Shown one piece after another: positions 1-5,162 of a stretch of DNA of 5,162 nt (position 1 is its first letter; every line of letters begins with the position of its first letter). Under the pieces are notes generated by a model. That model was not told the DNA's origin, did no database searches, and saw nothing but the letters and a program-made list of their open reading frames with translations. Origin of the DNA: an uncultured Clostridia bacterium (GTDB lineage: Bacteria > Bacillota > Clostridia > Christensenellales > Borkfalkiaceae); the NCBI GenBank assembly GCA_934249215.1, contig CAKQKN010000158.1, forward strand, positions 1 through 5,162, given 5' to 3'. Position numbers and translations under genes: made by a program.

Positions 1-950
1 CCCTTATCCTCGATATTTTTGCGCTCAGCGCGAAAACGTCCGAAGGAAAAATTCAAGTTGAACTCGCACAACTCAAATACGTATATCCGCGGCTTAAAGG
101 AAAAGGCTCCGCCCTGTCAAGACTGGGCGGAGGAATCGGAACGAGAGGTCCCGGAGAAACGCAACTCGAAACAGACCGCCGTCATATCAGAAGAAGAATG
201 AACTATCTCGAAGAAAGACTTTCGGAACTGAAAACGCGGAGGCGCGTTCAGACGGACCGAAGGAAAAAAGACGGCACGATCGTCGTTTCGCTCGTCGGAT
301 ATACGAATACGGGGAAATCTACACTTCTTAATACCCTTACGGGAAGCAGCGTGCTTGCAGAGGATAAACTCTTCGCAACGCTCGATCCCACTACCCGAAA
401 ACTTAACCTCGGGGAATTCGAAGTGCTGCTTACCGATACGGTCGGTTTTATTAAGAATATTCCTACTTCTCTTATCGAAGCGTTCGGTTCTACTCTCGAA
501 AGCGCGGTCGATTCCGATATTAACGTTATAGTCCTCGATTGCACGGACGACTGGCCGTCGCAACTCGAAACGACGATCGGAATGCTCAACGAACTGGGCG
601 CAAAAGGAAAAAGGCTGATCGTATTTAATAAAACGGACAAACTCGAAAAGTCGGTCGACGATTACGCGCAATTTCCCAAAGACGCCGTTTTCGTTTCGGC
701 GTTAAACGGACAAGGCACCGATACGCTGAAAGCGAAGCTGTCCGATATGTTAAGGAGCGAATTTTCCACGTATGAGTTCGTCGTTCCGTATGAGAAAACG
801 AACGAACTGAAGAAGGTCCTTTCGTACGCCGAATATAAAAAAGTCGACTATAAGGACGAAGGCATATTCGTCCGCGCAGTTACGAGAAAAGAATATTCGC
901 GATTTTTTACCGAATTCATAGAACTTAGGGATCCCAATCGTCATCACTAA
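1..950 (+). CDS. hflX: GTPase HflX, 5'-truncated by window edge
   Basis: HflX is a GTPase that binds the 50S subunit and splits or rescues stalled ribosomes. The reading frame is open from base 3 (bases 1-2 complete an earlier codon) to the TAA at 948-950, giving 315 residues. The first 90-110 residues of a typical roughly 420-residue HflX lie outside the window. The start of the fragment carries the family-specific linker with LSRLGGGIGTRGPGE and LETDRR (about nt 114-182). The G domain follows: G1 GYTNTGKST (nt 297-323), switch FATLDPTTR (about 372-398), G3 DTVGF (435-449), G4 NKTD (627-638) and G5 SAL (696-704). A C-terminal domain of about 55 residues ends the protein. The ATG at 198 is internal, because the conserved linker lies upstream of it in the same frame. 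The last residues, RDPNRHH, and the stop codon are written by the terminal repeat of the adjacent 295-bp element, so the native C-terminus has probably been altered. The gene is convergent with the kinase gene. Confidence 0.96.
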   Translation, partial: LILDIFALSAKTSEGKIQVELAQLKYVYPRLKGKGSALSRLGGGIGTRGPGETQLETDRRHIRRRMNYLEERLSELKTRRRVQTDRRKKDGTIVVSLVGYTNTGKSTLLNTLTGSSVLAEDKLFATLDPTTRKLNLGEFEVLLTDTVGFIKNIPTSLIEAFGSTLESAVDSDINVIVLDCTDDWPSQLETTIGMLNELGAKGKRLIVFNKTDKLEKSVDDYAQFPKDAVFVSALNGQGTDTLKAKLSDMLRSEFSTYEFVVPYEKTNELKKVLSYAEYKKVDYKDEGIFVRAVTRKEYSRFFTEFIELRDPNRHH

Positions 951-953
951 TTA
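926..953 (+). repeat. Left terminal inverted repeat of the 295-bp element
   Basis: This is the mate of 1193-1220 in inverted orientation, with mismatches at positions 8, 15, 17 and 26 from the outer end. The first three differences are transitions, so each becomes a G-U wobble when one strand or the other folds as RNA. It overlaps the final codons and TAA stop of hflX. Confidence 0.82.
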
Positions 954-1075
954 TTTTTGCGGGAATAAATCGGTTTTTGCTGTGTTAAACTCCCATCAAC
1001 GTACGTCAAGTACGATTTCGGTCGTTTGCCTTGCAAAAACCGTACCGCAAGACGGCGATTTCTTCACCGCAAAAA
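954..1075. repeat. Left internal imperfect hairpin of the element
   Basis: The arms pair in order: 954-962 with 1067-1075 (9 bp, TTTTTGCGG/CCGCAAAAA), 967-972 with 1056-1061 (6 bp), 971-980 with 1033-1042 (10 bp, CGGTTTTTGC/GCAAAAACCG) and the apex 1000-1004 with 1010-1014 (CGTAC/GTACG around loop GTCAA). The second and third pairings share bases 971-972. An unpaired stretch of about 13 nt at 1043-1055 sits in one arm. Confidence 0.7.
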
Positions 1076-1084
1076 TGCTTCGCA

Positions 1085-1192
1085 CCGAAAAGCGCGCATT
1101 TTTTGATGATTTTTCGCGAGCGCGAGGCAGCCGTACTCGACGTACTGCAATCGAGTGGTCGCGGAAAAGGGCTAAAAAAGTCGCCTTTTCGG
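1085..1192. repeat. Right internal imperfect hairpin of the element
   Basis: The arms pair as 1085-1092 with 1185-1192 (8 bp, CCGAAAAG/CTTTTCGG), 1099-1104 with 1174-1179 (T6/A6), 1110-1118 with 1160-1168 (8 of 9) and the apex GTAC 1133-1136 with GTAC 1142-1145 around loop TCGAC. All four pairings share a centre near 1137-1139, so this is one long imperfect stem-loop and not scattered chance matches. Confidence 0.7.
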
Positions 1193-1220
1193 TATTTAGT
1201 GATAATGATTGGAATCCCTA
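1193..1220 (-). repeat. Right terminal inverted repeat of the 295-bp element
   Basis: This is the inverted copy of 926-953. Its outermost three bases, read on the minus strand, are the TAG stop codon of the neighbouring sugar kinase gene. Confidence 0.82.
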
Positions 1221-2291
1221 TCGGTAAAAAAAGCGATTGACGGCATCGGCGACTTTTTTCTGATTGTCGAGAATGCTCGTAAGCAGAATCGTCTGGTTTG
1301 CGGCGCGCATCAGATTGTGTTCGGGATATTCGATTTTAAAATATACGTTTCCTTTAAAATAGTCCGTCAGAAAGCGACAAGCGAGTTCCGCAGTAACGTA
1401 TGCGGGAGCATATTGCAACGCCAGAATTTCATTTTCGGTGAGCATGTTTTTCACTCCGCGGGCAAATCCGTCGATGAACCGATCACATTTTTCGGGGACG
1501 AAACGTATTTTGGAAAGGTCTTCTTCGTTTTCGCCTGCGGACGCTGCAACGGACCTTAAACAGTCTCCGAAATCGTCGGTTATTTTACCCGGCATCACGG
1601 TATCGAGATCGGCGACGGCGATGACTTCGCCCGTTTTTTCGTCGAAAAGAACGTTTTCGATTTTCGTATCGTTATGCGTTATACGATCGGGCAAATCGTC
1701 GCGAAGATTCTTTTTTACGAATTCGAGCGAGTCGATCAACAAAAAATATACTTTTTCAGCGTAAACGTCGGCATGTTTATTTTCATATCCGTCGTAAGCC
1801 ACGTTGAGCGCTTCGATTCTTAAGGGTAAGTCGTGAAAATTCTCTATCGTAATATTGAGTTCGTTTGCGGCAAGGTCGGAATTGTTTTTCAGAAAAAGAC
1901 CGTATGCGAGCCCCGCATTAAACGAATCCACTTCGCTTTCCGAGGCATGAAGGCATTTTGAGTTTTCGACGTATTCCATACAACGCCAGTATTCGCCGTT
2001 TTCGTCGCAAAAAACGAACGAACCGCACTCATTGCCGCCGAACCCGCATTTTGTCACGAAATTTAAAGTCGCTTCGTTTTTTCGGCGCAGATTATCGGTT
2101 ACAAGCAAGATATTTTTCATTACGGCGAGCGGATCGGTAAATACGGTCGTGTTTACGTTTTGAAGGACGTATTTTTTCCCCGAACGACTGTCTATAAGAA
2201 AAGATTTATTGATATTGCCGCCCTCGAGCGATCTGAAGTTTATCGTGTTGCCTTTACCGATGAACATATCGGAAATTTGTTTAACGGTCAT
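1218..2291 (-). CDS. APH-fold sugar kinase, NahK-like
   Basis: This 357-residue protein is a cytoplasmic ATP-dependent small-molecule kinase of the aminoglycoside phosphotransferase fold. It most resembles the N-acetylhexosamine 1-kinase (NahK)-like branch, which phosphorylates free sugars at C1. The N-lobe has a glycine-rich loop GGNINKSFLID (residues 24-34) followed by YVLQNVNTTVF (41-51). The catalytic loop is HNDTKIENVLFD (206-217), with presumed catalytic base Asp208 and metal ligand Asn213. The metal-binding segment is ADLDTVMPG (227-235), followed by DFGDCLR (240-246). Length and domain order are complete. The start chosen gives the usual family N-terminus, but upstream there is only a weak GTGAGA, and it lies inside a terminator stem. 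The TAG stop lies in the end of the 295-bp repeat. The fold is well supported; the substrate is inferred and could be another sugar or alcohol. A drug-resistance role is unlikely, because the HNDTK and DLDTVMPG motifs are those of the sugar kinase branch. Confidence 0.82.
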   Translation of the reverse strand: MTVKQISDMFIGKGNTINFRSLEGGNINKSFLIDSRSGKKYVLQNVNTTVFTDPLAVMKNILLVTDNLRRKNEATLNFVTKCGFGGNECGSFVFCDENGEYWRCMEYVENSKCLHASESEVDSFNAGLAYGLFLKNNSDLAANELNITIENFHDLPLRIEALNVAYDGYENKHADVYAEKVYFLLIDSLEFVKKNLRDDLPDRITHNDTKIENVLFDEKTGEVIAVADLDTVMPGKITDDFGDCLRSVAASAGENEEDLSKIRFVPEKCDRFIDGFARGVKNMLTENEILALQYAPAYVTAELACRFLTDYFKGNVYFKIEYPEHNLMRAANQTILLTSILDNQKKVADAVNRFFYR

Positions 2292-2293
2292 GT

Positions 2294-2333
2294 AAAAAAG
2301 ATCTCACAAAGCATTTTATGAGATCTTCTTTTT
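2294..2333 (-). terminator. Intrinsic terminator downstream of rpe, overlapping the kinase leader
   Basis: On the minus strand a perfect 9-bp stem AAGATCTCA/TGAGATCTT (2319-2327 with 2298-2306) encloses a 12-nt loop and runs into a T6 tract at 2294-2299. An A-rich tract on the far side (2329-2333) lets the plus strand read as a terminator too. It lies about 45 bp past the rpe stop and should end the rsmB-rlmN-rsgA-rpe transcript. The kinase ATG begins 2 nt after the T-tract. Confidence 0.8.
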
Positions 2334-2379
2334 ATGTGTTATTTTTTTGTGGCGTCATCCGACCGAAACTTTGCGCGAT

Positions 2380-3057
2380 TCAGCGTAAGCCTTTTATCGC
2401 AGCGGCTCTGTTTTCTTTACCGAACACCGCGCTCCCCGCAACGAGAATATCTGCGCCCGCTTCGGCTATTGCCGCAGCGTTGTCGGCGTTTACCCCGCCG
2501 TCTATTTCGATTTTCACGTTAAGACCATGCGACGAAATATAATTTTTCGCAGTTTTTATTTTATCCATGACCGAAGAAATGAATTTCTGACCGCCGAAAC
2601 CGGGGAAAACGCTCATGAGTAAGAGTAAATCGCAGTCGGAAAGAACGCTTTCTATTTTTCCGAACGGAACGTCGGGATTTATCGCTACGCCGCTTTTTAC
2701 GCCGAGTTTTCTGATCGACGAAAGCGTTTCGGCGAGTCCGGATCCGCACGCTTCGTAGTGAACCGTGATGATATCCGCGCCCGCTTTCGCAAATTGTGGG
2801 ATGAAATTCCACGGATTTTCTATCATCAGATGAACGTCGAGCGGGAGCTTAGTGTGAGGACGAACGTCGTTTACCATCTTCGGTCCGAAAGTTATGTTCG
2901 GGACGAACGCTCCGTCCATTACGTCGACGTGAATGAGATCCGCGCCCGCTTCGGTGACGTTTTCGACTTCGATGCCCATTTTTGAAAAATCGGCGGACAA
3001 AATCGACGGTGCGATCAGAATTCCGCGGTCTGCGCGTTCAAAGTTGTTATTTACCAT
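2380..3057 (-). CDS. rpe: Ribulose-phosphate 3-epimerase
   Basis: Rpe is a cytoplasmic, metal-dependent TIM-barrel enzyme of 225 residues. It interconverts D-ribulose 5-phosphate and D-xylulose 5-phosphate in the non-oxidative pentose phosphate pathway. Family motifs appear in order: APSILSADF (residues 16-24), HVDVMDG with His43 and Asp45 (43-49), DVHLMI with His76 (74-79), MSVFPGFGGQKF at the phosphate-binding loop (148-159), IDGGV with Asp186 (185-189) and VAGSAVF (206-212). His43, Asp45, His76 and Asp186 are the expected metal ligands, and the two aspartates act as acid and base. The ATG start adds about 11 residues before the conserved barrel, but no other good start precedes APSIL. GGAG at 3071-3074 lies 13 nt upstream, a slightly long spacing. 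The start overlaps the end of rsgA by 11 bp, which suggests translational coupling. Confidence 0.97.
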   Translation of the reverse strand: MVNNNFERADRGILIAPSILSADFSKMGIEVENVTEAGADLIHVDVMDGAFVPNITFGPKMVNDVRPHTKLPLDVHLMIENPWNFIPQFAKAGADIITVHYEACGSGLAETLSSIRKLGVKSGVAINPDVPFGKIESVLSDCDLLLLMSVFPGFGGQKFISSVMDKIKTAKNYISSHGLNVKIEIDGGVNADNAAAIAEAGADILVAGSAVFGKENRAAAIKGLR

Positions 3058-3895
3058 ATCTTTTTTTATACTCCGTCAGAACTTCTTTGTAAATGGTTTT
3101 GTATCTTTCGTATCTCGATGCGGACAATACACCGTTTTCAACCGCGGTTCTTACCGCGCAATCGGGTTCGGAAGTATGGGTACAGTCGCAGAATCTGCAT
3201 TTATCGGCGAAACGATCGTACGGTTGAAAATTTTGCGGAACGTCTGCGGGATGAACGTCGGCGTACAGTTCGGTAAAGCCCGGTGTGTCGAACAACGAGA
3301 AATCGTCGGCAAAAAGCAAGCGGGAATACGTCGTGGTGTGTCTGCCCCTGCCGCTTCGTTCGGACAACTTTCCGGTCAGAAACGACGAGCCGGTAAGACG
3401 ATTTATCAGCGACGTTTTCCCGACGGCGGACTGCCCGGCGAACGCAACCGATTTGCCGTAAAGAAAATCTTTGAGTTTAGGTATTCCTTCGCCCGTTTCG
3501 GCGGATACCGTGAAAAAGTTGTTTAAAAAGGGATATTCGCGACAGATAACTTCGGCGCAATCGCCCGCCAGATCGATTTTATTGACGACGACGGCACATT
3601 CTACGTCAGCGTAATTGGCGGAAAGCAGAAGTTTGTCGAGAATGAGAAAATCCGGAAGTGGCTTATCGCAGACGACGATTATCAGACAATCGACGTTCGC
3701 TATGCTCGGGCGCAAGAACCGAGAACGACGCGGATAGACTTTTGTGATTGCGCCGTTTTCGATTTCGACGAAATCGCCCGTGAGTACGTTGTTTTTATCG
3801 TATTTGATTTTTCCGCGCGCGGGTATATCGATCGTTACCCCGTCGCATTCGACCGAATATGAAGCGCTTCGCGCGCAAACGACCTGACCTTTAAT
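3047..3895 (-). CDS. rsgA: Ribosome small-subunit GTPase RsgA, apparent ATT start
   Basis: RsgA (YjeQ/CpgA) is a circularly permuted GTPase that checks late 30S assembly and leaves the subunit on GTP hydrolysis. With the ATT start the protein has 282 residues, normal for the family. An OB-fold N-domain (MKGQVVCARSASYSV onward, to about residue 60) leads into LRPSIANVD. The permuted G motifs then follow: G4 NKID (105-108), G5 SAE (131-133), G1 GQSAVGKTS (154-162), switch GRGRHTTT (182-189) and G3 DTPG (203-206). The C-terminal zinc site has Cys233, Cys238, His240 and Cys246, in the usual C-x4-C-x-H-x5-C spacing. A TTG at 3713-3715 would delete the OB fold and begin inside a conserved motif, so I reject it. 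The ATT at 3893-3895 follows GGAGG by 8 nt and overlaps the rlmN stop by 5 bp. The only other explanation I see is a base error at an original ATG. Confidence 0.93.
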   Translation of the reverse strand: MKGQVVCARSASYSVECDGVTIDIPARGKIKYDKNNVLTGDFVEIENGAITKVYPRRSRFLRPSIANVDCLIIVVCDKPLPDFLILDKLLLSANYADVECAVVVNKIDLAGDCAEVICREYPFLNNFFTVSAETGEGIPKLKDFLYGKSVAFAGQSAVGKTSLINRLTGSSFLTGKLSERSGRGRHTTTYSRLLFADDFSLFDTPGFTELYADVHPADVPQNFQPYDRFADKCRFCDCTHTSEPDCAVRTAVENGVLSASRYERYKTIYKEVLTEYKKRYGK

Positions 3896-4937
3896 CTTTG
3901 TTTCCTCCGATATATTTGTTTCTCAACTGTCCGCAGGCGCCCTCTATATCGCTGCCCATAAGTCTGCGCACCGTTGCGGAAATTCCCGCGTCGTTTAGTT
4001 TTTTGCAGAAATCGTATGCGGTTTTATCGTCCGTGCGTTTCAAGCCTGTTTCTTCTACTTCGTTAAGCCTTATCAGGTTGACGTGGCAAGGCAAACCTTT
4101 CATCAGCGACGAGAGTTTTCTGACGTCGGCTTCGCCGTCGTTGACGCCTTTTACGAGAGAATATTCGAAAATGAATCTTCTGCCCGTGACCTCAAAATAG
4201 TTTTTGCATGCGGAAAGAATTTCGTTTATCGTATATTTGTTCGCGATCGGCATGATTTTGCGACGATTTTCGTCGGTTGCGGCGTGGAGCGAAATCGTTA
4301 GATTGACGGGAAGCCCTTCCTTTGCAAGGTCGTATATCCGATCGACGAGCCCGCAAGTCGAAAGACTTACGTTTCGAGGGCTGACGTTCAGATTGTGCGG
4401 ATCGGACAGTTCGCGGATGAACGAAGTGACGTTGGAGTAATTGTCGAGAGGTTCGCCGCTTCCCATCAGAACGATATTGGTTATCTCGCGCTTTTTAAGC
4501 GTGCCGCCGAGATCGCGGTTTGCAGCCGAAACGGTGAAAAGAAGTTCGCCTTTCGTGAGATTGCGAACAAGCCCGTTAAGAGTCGATGCGCAGAATTTAC
4601 AGCCCATGCGGCAACCGACTTGCGTTGAAACGCATTGAGTTTTGCCGTATTTATAAGTCATGACGACGCCTTCGACGACGTTTCCGTCGGAAAGTCCGAA
4701 AAGGTATTTTATCGTGCCGTCTTTTTCGGACACGATCTTTTTTATGATTTTGCAGGGAGCGTCGACGTATTTTTCGAGCAGCGCACGTTTCAATTTTTCC
4801 GGAACGTCGGTCATTTCAGAAATTGCCAGCCCGCTCGCGAAGTTGCGGTAAATCTGGGCGGCTCTGAACGACGGTTCGCCGTATTCGGAAACGATCGATT
4901 TCAATTCGTCCTGATTATAATCGTATAAGACGTCCAC
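3891..4937 (-). CDS. rlmN: Dual-specificity-type 23S rRNA A2503 C2-methyltransferase RlmN
   Basis: RlmN is a cytoplasmic radical-SAM enzyme of 348 residues that methylates C2 of A2503 in 23S rRNA at the peptidyl-transferase centre; some homologues also act on A37 of tRNAs. The N-terminal accessory domain (residues 1 to about 95) contains YGEPSFRAAQIY and VVEGVVM. The 4Fe-4S cluster motif is CRMGCKFC, with Cys109, Cys113 and Cys116. Cys102 in CVSTQVGC matches the conserved upstream cysteine. The catalytic cysteine that becomes methylated is Cys335 in GSDIEGACGQL. GSGEPLDNY (160-168), SLSTCG (191-196) and SLHAATDENRR (216-226) are typical SAM-barrel segments. The C-terminus is normal. Translation starts at GTG (4935-4937), directly after the rsmB TAA, with GAGG 9 nt upstream. 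The erythromycin-type Cfr branch is unlikely given the RlmN motifs and the gene neighbourhood. Confidence 0.97.
   Translation of the reverse strand: MDVLYDYNQDELKSIVSEYGEPSFRAAQIYRNFASGLAISEMTDVPEKLKRALLEKYVDAPCKIIKKIVSEKDGTIKYLFGLSDGNVVEGVVMTYKYGKTQCVSTQVGCRMGCKFCASTLNGLVRNLTKGELLFTVSAANRDLGGTLKKREITNIVLMGSGEPLDNYSNVTSFIRELSDPHNLNVSPRNVSLSTCGLVDRIYDLAKEGLPVNLTISLHAATDENRRKIMPIANKYTINEILSACKNYFEVTGRRFIFEYSLVKGVNDGEADVRKLSSLMKGLPCHVNLIRLNEVEETGLKRTDDKTAYDFCKKLNDAGISATVRRLMGSDIEGACGQLRNKYIGGNKD
3904..3908 (-). promoter_or_regulatory. Shine-Dalgarno of rsgA (GGAGG), decides the ATT start
   Basis: GGAGG on the minus strand is 8 nt upstream of the ATT at 3893-3895. It lies within the last codons of rlmN. 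No ATG, GTG, TTG or CTG occurs in the rsgA frame near it, so this site points to ATT as the initiation codon. Confidence 0.78.
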
Positions 4938-5162
4938 TTATATTTTCCTCATTTTGCAGATATAGAAGCCCGCTCCCATGCTGATATGCGGGAGAAACTG
5001 CGTTCCGCGACGGGTTTTCAAGCCGCAAAGCGGCGATTCCACGGGAACGACCCCGAACCCGTTTTCTTCGGGAGCGAAAGCGTCGATCACGCAATCGTTT
5101 TCTTCGGTAAAGACGCTGCACGTCGAGTAAATCAGATATCCGCCTTTTTTAACGTAGTCGGC
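4938..5162 (-). CDS. rsmB: 16S rRNA m5C967 methyltransferase RsmB, C-terminal 74 residues
   Basis: Only the C-terminus of this gene lies in the window. The frame is open from the right edge (first full codon 5160-5162) to TAA at 4938-4940. The visible residues start ADYVKKGGYLIYSTCSVFTEEND. YSTCS is motif VI of the RNA m5C methyltransferases, whose cysteine is the nucleophile that attacks C6 of the target cytosine. The end of the protein (GTQFLPHISMGAGFYICKMRKI) matches the usual RsmB finish, in which a phenylalanine- and glycine-rich strand closes the Rossmann domain. The choice of RsmB over RsmF or other Nop2/Sun relatives rests on the position directly upstream of rlmN, the standard Bacillota order, so it is partly inferred. 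The stop codon abuts the rlmN GTG with no gap. Confidence 0.9.
   Translation of the reverse strand, partial: ADYVKKGGYLIYSTCSVFTEENDCVIDAFAPEENGFGVVPVESPLCGLKTRRGTQFLPHISMGAGFYICKMRKI
4947..4950 (-). promoter_or_regulatory. Shine-Dalgarno of rlmN (GAGG)
   Basis: GAGG on the minus strand lies 9 nt ahead of the GTG start, inside the last codons of rsmB. It supports GTG at 4937 as the rlmN start and fits translational coupling to rsmB. Confidence 0.7.

Larger units (their letters stand above)
926..1220. mobile_element. 295-bp MITE-like fold-back element between convergent genes
   Basis: This non-coding element is bounded by imperfect terminal inverted repeats of about 28 nt (24 of 28 positions match, 22 of the outer 25). 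Both begin with TAGGGAT when read inward. The interior holds two imperfect hairpins placed symmetrically about the midpoint near 1073, with apices near 1007 and 1139. Each apex is a GTAC-N5-GTAC palindrome; the reverse complement of one 13-mer differs from the other by a single base. Short open frames cross it on the plus strand, but they have no homology I recognise and no ribosome binding site, and they are explained by the repeat structure. The TA at both ends would fit a TA target duplication, as in IS630/Tc1-type MITEs; that family link is inference. An alternative is a REP/BIME-like intergenic repeat doubling as a bidirectional terminator. No transposase is present. Confidence 0.75.

Noticed and set aside
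117..671. 184-residue minus-strand open frame opposite hflX
   Set aside because: It is antisense to the HflX G domain and has no independent evidence of coding.
198..950. HflX starting at the ATG at 198
   Set aside because: The same frame is open back to base 3 and encodes the conserved HflX linker with GTRGPGE, so this methionine is internal.
926..1220. CRISPR array or riboswitch in the long intergenic region
   Set aside because: There are no regularly spaced direct repeats. The region lies at the 3' ends of two convergent genes, where a riboswitch would have no downstream gene to control.
982..1240. Small plus-strand open frames inside the 295-bp element (981-1227 region and 1031-1240)
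   Set aside because: They have no ribosome site and no recognisable protein features, and they read straight through inverted-repeat arms. The open frames follow from the repeat composition.
1218..2291. Aminoglycoside resistance gene
   Set aside because: The APH fold is shared, but the catalytic and metal-binding motifs match the sugar kinase branch and the setting is a core-gene region.
2933..3526. 197-residue plus-strand open frame opposite rpe and rsgA
   Set aside because: It is antisense to two well-supported conserved genes and shows no family motif. CpG-rich codon use leaves antisense frames open.
3047..3715. RsgA starting at TTG 3713-3715
   Set aside because: It would remove the OB-fold domain, and the upstream in-frame sequence reads as a normal RsgA N-terminus through to a well-placed Shine-Dalgarno.
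4915..5121. 68-residue arginine-rich minus-strand open frame at the right edge
   Set aside because: It is an alternate frame of the RsmB C-terminus. The RsmB frame has clear motif YSTCS and ends exactly at the rlmN start.

Overview
This window looks like chromosomal core-gene DNA from a low-to-moderate G+C Bacillota, most likely Clostridia-like. The basis is the minus-strand gene order rsmB - rlmN - rsgA - rpe, a conserved cluster in that phylum (in Bacillus it reads fmt-rsmB-rlmN-prpC-prkC-rsgA-rpe). The species cannot be named from the sequence.

Reading right to left on the minus strand, the window holds four genes in a tight translation-coupled run. They are the 3' end of rsmB (16S rRNA m5C methyltransferase, cut by the window edge), rlmN (23S rRNA A2503 C2-methyltransferase, GTG start), rsgA (ribosome-assembly GTPase) and rpe (ribulose-phosphate 3-epimerase). 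The junctions are 0 bp, a 5-bp overlap and an 11-bp overlap. Two points stand out. rsgA has no ATG, GTG, TTG or CTG ahead of its N-terminal domain and appears to start at a rare ATT codon behind a perfect GGAGG. The PP2C phosphatase and PASTA kinase genes that usually lie between rlmN and rsgA are absent.

After rpe comes a near-symmetric intrinsic terminator. A NahK-like, APH-fold sugar kinase follows on the same strand, and its start codon lies almost directly on the terminator's U-tract. On the plus strand at the left edge is the 3' three-quarters of hflX, a ribosome-associated GTPase, convergent with the kinase gene.

Between the convergent hflX and kinase genes sits a 295-bp non-coding element (926-1220). 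It has about 28-nt imperfect terminal inverted repeats beginning with TA, and its interior folds into two large imperfect hairpins, each capped by a GTAC-N5-GTAC palindrome. It looks like a non-autonomous, MITE-like or fold-back repeat. Its left terminus encodes the last residues and stop codon of HflX, and its right terminus supplies the stop codon of the kinase. This is the least ordinary piece of the window.

Functionally, four of the six genes act on ribosomes or rRNA (hflX, rsgA, rlmN, rsmB). Rpe serves the pentose phosphate pathway and the kinase probably feeds sugar-phosphate metabolism. I see no tRNA or rRNA genes, no CRISPR array and no defence system.
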